A DNA stretch of 64,000 nt, taken from Galerina marginata (taxonomy: Eukaryota > Basidiomycota > Agaricomycetes > Agaricales > Galerinaceae). The DNA is taken from NCBI GenBank assembly GCA_023014335.1, contig JAECYW010000003.1, positions 3,410,001 to 3,474,000 on the forward strand, in the 5' to 3' direction. This document shows, piece after piece, positions 57,569 to 64,000 of this stretch (the stretch's first letter is position 1; the number at the start of each line of letters is the position of its first letter). Made by a program: the position numbers and the translations under genes. The notes beneath the pieces are model-generated. The model had not been told where the DNA came from, did not search any database, and saw only the letters and a program-made list of their open reading frames with translations.

Positions 57569-58786
57569 TGCCGATGTGGGGTGACTGTTATCGCTGGTTA
57601 GCGGATAATATGCATCAACAACGAGTGACTCACGGGTTGCTTTTTCTTGGGAGGCATAAGGATAAGCGTATTTGTGCTTTTTTGAAAGGAAAGAGACATC
57701 GTTGATACTTATATTCGATTCTTAACGGTATGTTGATAGTGATGTGTTGGACAAGATGGTGGAGCATACTTATTTGGTATTTGATATTACCTGTATTCGT
57801 TTGTTTGTGCCGGTGTTTGTTCGTATTGGATCAAATAAACGTAACCTGCCCTCGAACATTCGTCTTGGAGCTTGCAATTGTCATCTTAAAGCAGTCAAGT
57901 ACGCCTCACGTCATTATTTATGATTTGCGTTGTGCGCTCAGGATAGTACGTGACACATTCAATAATAGGACGACAATACAGCCATTCGAATCGAGGAACG
58001 TATGCAGTTGGGCATGACTTACAACATTCTGTCGCTCAGAACGACAGATATGATGCTAAGTAGAGTTTCATTAAGGATTGCTCTATAATCCTACACGCGA
58101 ATGACATCGTGGCCTGTGATGTGTGGTCAGATAACTGGTATGTGACCTTAGCACAAAGATTGACTATCTCATCATGCTTTCCTGCTAGTACGATGAGTGC
58201 CGTTTGGCCATGCCATAAACAGCACTTGCTTTGGTGCTGCGCCAATCACCAACCAGGATGTAGAAGTGCTTGTTCCACATCCACGATCATTCTGCTTCCC
58301 GTCGCCATTGCATCTAGTACCCTTTTCTGCCCTATCCGCCGTTGATATTTCGTTTCGTTCGGGAACGCTAATCTGTTCCTTCAAACGCTACCTCAGGTTG
58401 TGTTCAAATAGCCTATTTCGCTATGTAGATCTCTGTGCCCGTGTCTCTTGTGTGACGACGAGGCTGTCACTGCTGGCATCGTTAACGCCAACGAAGGACA
58501 ATCTTCACCATGTTTGTCCCAGTCGCTATTGATTGTCACATTTTCATGGTTTGTGGTACGTACGACAGCAAATCATTACTGTCCTTCTTTATTTATTTGG
58601 ATCGGTCGTCCCTAGAAGAACGTCGATATTTGCAGATATGTAGATACATTCCCGTTTTTCTCTTACTGACTGTTTATTTTCCTTTTTTTTTTCTTAAGAT
58701 TTCTTTAATAATTCGAAGCGAAATCGTATATAAACAGTGATCAAAGGTATAGCGGCATTTGTATAAGCACTAGATAATTTTTTTCA
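57569..58786. other. Spacer between the paired F-box genes
   Basis: 1.2 kb holding the promoter of copy 1 and the 3' flank of copy 2. A 111-codon plus-strand frame at 58197-58532 has no motif or splice context. I call no gene. Confidence 0.4.
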
Positions 58787-59941
58787 TTACATAAATTTCT
58801 TTTCTGATGCTGTTAATGGGCGAGGCGTACTGTAAATCACCTCCCAGAGTATGGGATCCTCCGATGTATTGACGGGAATATCTTCATTGTCACCGTAGAT
58901 TGGGCCAGGTACTTCGTGGAAAGTCCATTGTGTATTTTGGTCGACCCGCGATGACGTTTTATCCCAGTGTATGGCACCATAGTTCAGGCTTGTTAGACAT
59001 TTTCGCTGCCGTGTAGCGGCTTCGATATGTGTTAGTTGAAGGTCTAGAGCTTCGGCTTCCGGCAATATAAATTTCGGATGCATGAATGTCCAGTCGTTGA
59101 GGAAGAAATAGTGAAGGAGAGGGAATATCAAAGGAGTTGTCGCTAGAATTTGGGATGCTTCCTAAAGTAAAAGTTTTTAATTTTAATAGACATGGCGAAT
59201 TGAATAAGGTAGAATACTCACTAGAGCATTTGCGTGTGGAGTTCTTATGACGAGGGATTCGAGATTCGTGAATGAAGAGCCGATAATCCACATAGGTAAA
59301 GCTATGCGTGAGCCGATGTTGGATGTGAGGGAAATATTGAGCTGTCTGATAACTGAATTACTCTTGGATCCGTTGCTGAGCGAAAGAATAAAATATAGCA
59401 AATCTGATTTGTCCATCGACTCTGTGATATATACTGACGTCAGTGACCGATTTCGGACTATGTCGAGAAGTTGGATAGTGCCGTGTAGGGTAAGTGACTT
59501 TAATTTGGCGAGATGCGTCGGAAAACCAGAATCAGGAGGTCGACATTTGTTGGTTATGGTATCGGAGGTTATGAGGGATCGGTTGATGAGGAAGTTGAAT
59601 AAATAGGGCGCGTGATCGGCTTGGATGTCTAACGACAGTTTGTTTAAGTTGTCCATCCGCGACAGGGCTTCGCAGAGCATAAGACACACATAAAATTTGC
59701 TGGAATTAGGCGTCGTAATGTAATGGAATTTCTTGATGTATTTCCCGTAATTTTCTTGGGATAACGTTATAGTTTCGAAAAACTTTCTAGCATTATCTCC
59801 CGAGACAGTGATTCGTCGGTACAGGAGCCTTGCAGCAATGCCATGGAGTGTCCAGCACGTCTGTAGAACGTGGTATTGATCCGATGTTGGTAAATGGGAT
59901 GTTACTTCATCAAGAAGTTCGTTGGCCAGGATGAGTAACAT
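58787..59941 (-). CDS. F-box protein, second family (copy 2)
   Basis: Tandem paralog of the gene at 56.4-57.6 kb. Exon 1 is 59222-59941 and exon 2 is 58787-59161, with a 60-bp intron (GTGAGT...CTTTAG) at the same codon (NAL|EAS) as in the paralog, giving 364 aa. F-box: LANELLDEVTSHLPTSDQY, then LQTCWTLHGIAARLLYRRI. Leucine-rich strands follow in the same order (LNKLSLDI, LKSLTLHG, LTSVYITE, IRQLNISL, LESLVIRT). The C-terminus is clearly related (NDWT, AIHWD, WEVIYS). Sequence identity is only moderate, so the duplication is older than those in the main array. No defect is seen. Confidence 0.82.
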
Positions 59942-60880
59942 CGTGCTAATTGAATGGCGATTAGTTTATGTATAACCTGATTACAATTTCCTTACAATTT
60001 GCTAGGAGTTATATCTCCTACGATATATCGTGAACGAATAGCAGCTGGAGATTTGGTCGCCGTATTTCGAATATGCTTGCAGTAACATGATATATTTCAT
60101 GATTTGACGATACGCTAGATCCTGGACAAGGAGTCGATCTAAGTTGGTTCTGTTTATTTAACAAATATTAAGACAAATAGGCGTAAATACTCATGCTAAT
60201 TCCGAGGTTCCGAATCAATGTGGGTTCTGGCCGCTTCTTCAGCCAAATGCCATGGACGTGCAGTTTGTCGACTTTGCGAAATAGTTGAATGGGCAAACTC
60301 GAATGTAGTATTGTTTCCATATACATATGTCTGCCATGTTGCTGATATTTTGGCAGGTCCTGCACTAACAGGCCGTCGAATCACTTGTATGTAACTCTGC
60401 GTGAAGTACGTTCGAAATTGTCGGTTCGTCGGAATTTTTATGATGAGCTATAAGACCTGTATGTCCTGTATGTTAAACCGTGAGCGTAGTCGTGGGTGCG
60501 GACTATGATCGTACCCTAAGGACGAGTGCTATCTGAGAACGGTGGATTTGGGGTGGTCCAGATCCTTGGCCGCCTTCGGAAACCGGGTATTTCTGAACTC
60601 TGTTTTCTAATAACGCAGAAGGAATTAATTCGGCCCAGACTTGGAGTCCATTAGCGGGAACATCGAAATTTTTTGGATATCAGTTAGTCGAATTAGCTTG
60701 TGGGTCGTTGTTTTGCAAGGAAATGTCGAGTTTATTGCTACTCATTATTCAGTCATTAACATAGATTAGTGCTTAGGTACATTACTTTGGTTTGAAAGTT
60801 TGATTTGCGTCATGTCCATCTATTGATTATTCACGTGGATTCGGCACCTCTTTCCACTAATAAGTGAGTCGGTAGCGGCA
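59942..60880. other. Spacer without a recognised gene
   Basis: Holds the upstream region of F-box copy 2. A 65-codon minus-strand frame at 60168-60365 is the longest and has no supporting context. Confidence 0.4.
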
Positions 60881-61850
60881 TTGAACATGATACGCATCAA
60901 GTCCTGTCGTGTATACTGTTCCGACCCGACAGAAAAGTTGGGGCATATATTCCGGTTCCCCATTGAAGATGTAGCATATTAGTCAACGGACAAGGCCGAT
61001 TGTCTGGGCTTCCTTATACTTTCACTTCGTGAGAAGCGCTAGCGAAATGTTGGGCGGCGATGCTTCTTTCGTTGAGAGGTCAGAAAACCTAGAAAATAAG
61101 TATTCGACGCAAAAGAACATAGATACCGTAACGTGCCGGGAATCGCACCAAATGCCCTTCAAGCCAGTTCATGCTCGGCCGCCAGAACAGCGAAGGGTTG
61201 CAGGAGCAAAGATAATAGGCGTTACAGACATATAATCGTACCGGTTTATTTGGTTGTCGAATGCAGAGATCGTGAGTGGTATGGATACGATAATAGGGCT
61301 GCTGATATTTCCTCTGAATGTTCAATGGCGAGCAGCAGCTGTGAAACGTTGGGTCGCACAGCGAGAGAGATTTGATATACTAAGAACGACATTTGTAATA
61401 ATGCAACACAAAGGGTAACTTAAGCGCACCTGATAGATGTACCCGATAGCCTACTCCCAAAACTTGCGAGCGCTCAAGGCTGATTCTCATTCAACGAATG
61501 CTATTTCTGTGGCCTGAGGGCGGCGTGTGCGATTCACACTCTGGAACTCGAGTAGCGGGAGACGGGGTGACATCGTTCACGGGTGCTTGATGGCAGATAA
61601 TTACGGTGAGCGCCGTGGCGATTAGGAGGACATGGGAGTTAACTAAGCCGTAGCCGTGTAGAGCGAGAAAAAAACCGCTACCAGATCGTAATACCTGAAC
61701 AGCAGAGCAGAAAGAAGGACCGATAAACGTAAGAACTGCAACCGAAGGTGATGATGCTGAGGCCGACTAAAGGAAACTTTTTCATTTGGAATTCGAGGGG
61801 CAGTAAGTAACTTACTACTATTCAACTGTTTAAAATTAATGGAACACGTC

Positions 61851-62020
61851 ATCGTAAGAAGAACGAAATCGTCGAAGGTATGGGAGAACATGACTGAGTG
61901 GGTGAGACAACATGAACGGGTAGGGAGGGTAGTAACCGGCGAGGTCCCAATATCGTAAGAAGAACGAAATCGTCGAAGGTATGGGAGAACATGACTGAGT
62001 GGGTGAGACAACATGAACGG
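61851..62020 (+). repeat. Direct repeat of 69 bp
   Basis: ATCGTAAGAAGAACGAAATC...GAGACAACATGAACGG occurs at 61851-61919 and again, identical, at 61952-62020 (start-to-start 101 bp). A recent local duplication. Confidence 0.9.
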
Positions 62021-62449
62021 TGAACATGTCATGTTGACTTGCGGATCCGGACCCTGTGATAACTAAAAATAGACTTTGGCGTCGCCGCTTCATTGCACTC
62101 GTCAGGTTTGTTTGGCGGGAATAATTGAGCGATTGCTATGATAGGACTTGAACGAGCATTCACGCTTACTTGTGTGACGCAATAATACTGATTCCAATAT
62201 CTTGAGTCGTGTCCTACGTGGTTATTAGCTATTGTTACATGGAACTTCGCTTGTGGGCCGTCGCTTTGCGTGGCTGATATGAGTGTTAACGAATTTTGTT
62301 TTTATCAATACATCATTGTAGATAGAAACTGATCAAAATGGTAGCGGGTGCCGAACACTGCCTCAGCAGGACGATAAGCGGTGTCGGCATTTGTTGGGTG
62401 ACAGAGCCGAGGTACGATGACGAAAGACACGCTGTACACACCGCGGGTG

Positions 62450-62710
62450 GATGCCATGATGGTGTTGTCGTCAAAAAAACACAGAGTAGATCAAGTCGGC
62501 GGAGGTGTATAGTGAGGTGAGATGTGCGGGACAGACGCCGCAGGTGGAGTCCATAATGTGTATGACAATATCGTCGTCAAAAGGCCATTGGACAAATGAT
62601 GGTGGGGTGGGGGGGCGGAGGCGTGGAGGTTGTAGAGGTACGCGAGGAACCCGTAGGTTGGGCGCGTGATGTGGATGACAATATCGTTGTCAGGGGGTCG
62701 CAAAGAAGGT
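62450..62710 (+). repeat. Degenerate ~115-bp tandem repeat
   Basis: Three units with GTG.ATGACAATATCGTCGTCA at about 62456, 62556 and 62670 (the first reads ATGGTGTTGTCGTCA), separated by GGCGGAGGTG...GGTGAG-like sequence. Open frames here are a by-product of the repeat. Confidence 0.6.
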
Positions 62711-63847
62711 GAAGGCATTGAGATTGAGGTGAGAGAGGATCCGGAATCTTGAAGGAGAGCACCACAGCATTGAAAGAGCGGTGACGTCGCAGTAATGTTA
62801 CTAGAATGCAGGGTAAGTAATAATGAAGTATTGATATAAAAACAATAGATACGTACAAGTGGGCGGAGGGGTCGACTAAGAGCAGAGTATATGAGGGAGA
62901 GAGGAAGTATGTCGAACGTTCAACTCGGAACCCACATGAAGAGCCAAGAAGCGCGGCTAAAGCAGGAACTTAATCGTGAATGCGGTAAAATCCCAAAGCG
63001 AAAAGGTTGGAAGTCGCGGGGGCGAGGGCTTGTGGGATAGGAGAACCTTGCATAGACAGAAATGCCTGTTGACCTTGTTTGCGCCGCAGATATGGTTTTG
63101 ATGTTGCAAGTCGCCCGCTTGGTCTATGATTCGTCGTTTGACAGTGACTAGGGCGAAATAAAATCCATCAGCCGCACAGCAACCTACAACAAAATAACAG
63201 GCACATACCTTCAGAATACATGCAGCAAACGTATTCCCGGCACCATCCGTAATAATCTGCCCCTTGGCTTGTCAACTTCGTGAGTAGCGATCCCAACGTT
63301 GTCGTGATTCAGAATGGCCGAGCCTAAGAGAGAAAAAATTCTTAGTGGTTCATTTCAAAGATCAAAGGTGCAGGTAACATACCACGATTAACCCGCGGCG
63401 GCAATCCTCTCCGTCGGTCTAACCATCTATGAGTCCCAGCCTCGAGACAACACATGCACAGAAAGTGGGCCCATCGGAATCACTAACCATAAATATCAGT
63501 ATGGTTGCAGTCAGAATGTATGTCGCCTTAGAGCAGCAACGTCAGAGAATACCAAAGGTGGGGAGGGGAAAGCGCAGGTAAAAGTGAACCATAGAGAAAG
63601 AGAAGAGGAAGGTGAGTTACAATCTTCATCTTTATCGATCAGCACTGTTGCAGAACGTTGACCTGTCAAGAAGTAACTAGCCGGACATGGGGATGAAGTG
63701 TTGAAAACAACGCTGAACTGAGCGTTGGGTAGAACGTTGGCGACAAGAAGAATGCGATGAATACGGATGAAGTAGGAGCCGGAAACTGCCGGCTCGTAGA
63801 GCGTTAAGACCAGCGAGACTTTTGGCGGAGTTTGGCGGGTCTGGATC

Positions 63848-63882
63848 AATAATAGAACGAGTCCTATAAATAGGACTCGTAC
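63848..63882 (-). promoter_or_regulatory. Inverted-repeat TATA element, copy 3
   Basis: CGAGTCCTATAAATAGGACTCG: CGAGTCC and GGACTCG form a perfect 7-bp inverted repeat around TATAAATA, preceded by CAATAATAGAA. It is nearly identical to the copy at 55311 and stands in the same position relative to a paralogous minus-strand locus. Confidence 0.5.
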
Positions 63883-64000
63883 TCGTAATAACGGGATAAC
63901 AGGAGCACCACAGCTAGGTATGTGGCCAATTTGATATATATAAATAATCGTCGGCGAGAAGAAACAATACAGGATGCTCAATTAAGTTTCTCCTCATTGG

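Larger units (their letters stand above)
60900..63840 (-). pseudogene. Decayed locus, possibly a small secreted protein gene (copy 2)
   Basis: Paralogous to 53.3-55.3 kb. Minus-strand pieces include a hydrophobic, signal-like VLLIATALTVIICHQAPVND (near 61590) running into PECESHTPPSGHR, then SLSLCDPTFHSCCSPLNIQR (near 61340) with paired cysteines, and near 63230 AKGQIITDGAGNTFAACILK ending at a GTATGT donor. The right end (EPAVSGSYFIRIHRILLVAN, near 63740) lies below the inverted-repeat TATA element at 63848. Frames and phases do not join into one model, and internal repeats (61.85-62.0 and 62.45-62.7 kb) interrupt it. The order of pieces relative to transcription is partly uncertain. Function unknown. 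Confidence 0.35.

Noticed and set aside
1..64000. tRNA or rRNA genes
   Set aside because: I looked for B-box words (GGTTCGANTCC) with partner A-boxes and for rRNA-like blocks and found none I could support.

Overview
This window reads as nuclear DNA of a filamentous fungus, most likely an agaricomycete basidiomycete. The genes have many short introns of about 50-60 nt with GTRNGT donors and CTNAC-like branch points. F-box/leucine-rich genes are expanded, secreted M36 fungalysins are present, and much of the rest is decayed transposon and repeat sequence. The species cannot be fixed from the sequence alone.

Layout. From 0.7 to 16.6 kb there is a plus-strand tandem array of F-box genes: five with open frames and one broken by two deletions. 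Five of the six have a short, near-identical promoter patch containing ACACGTGACT. Between the fourth and fifth members lies a minus-strand relic of a thymine-DNA-glycosylase (TDG/Mug) gene. It is split by a 673-bp MITE with ~150-bp inverted repeats and a perfect 9-bp target duplication. From 17.7 to 23.9 kb are two complete minus-strand fungalysin metalloprotease genes with 15 and 16 exons. Two complete copies of the exocyst subunit gene EXO70 (11 exons, about 608 aa) lie at 25.3-27.6 and 37.2-39.6 kb. Where I compared exons their differences are almost all synonymous. The 9.5 kb between the copies is mostly decayed tandem repeats.

From 40 to 48 kb there is a frameshifted pseudogene of unknown family, two spliced orphan genes (43.7-44.9 and 46.8-47.7 kb) and a five-unit 169-bp satellite. 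From 48 to 64 kb there are two related hAT-type MITEs with perfect 8-bp target duplications. This part also holds a second, unrelated pair of minus-strand F-box genes, both predicted at 364 aa, and two decayed paralogous loci that share an unusual inverted-repeat TATA element also found near 50.6 kb.

Roles. Inferred from their families, the F-box proteins would be substrate adaptors of SCF ubiquitin ligases, EXO70 tethers secretory vesicles at growing hyphal tips, and the fungalysins are secreted proteases. The window is not an operon or a cluster pathway. Its theme is gene birth and death by local duplication, transposon insertion and decay. All exon models were worked out by hand from splice consensus, reading phase and comparison between paralogs. 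No database search was possible.
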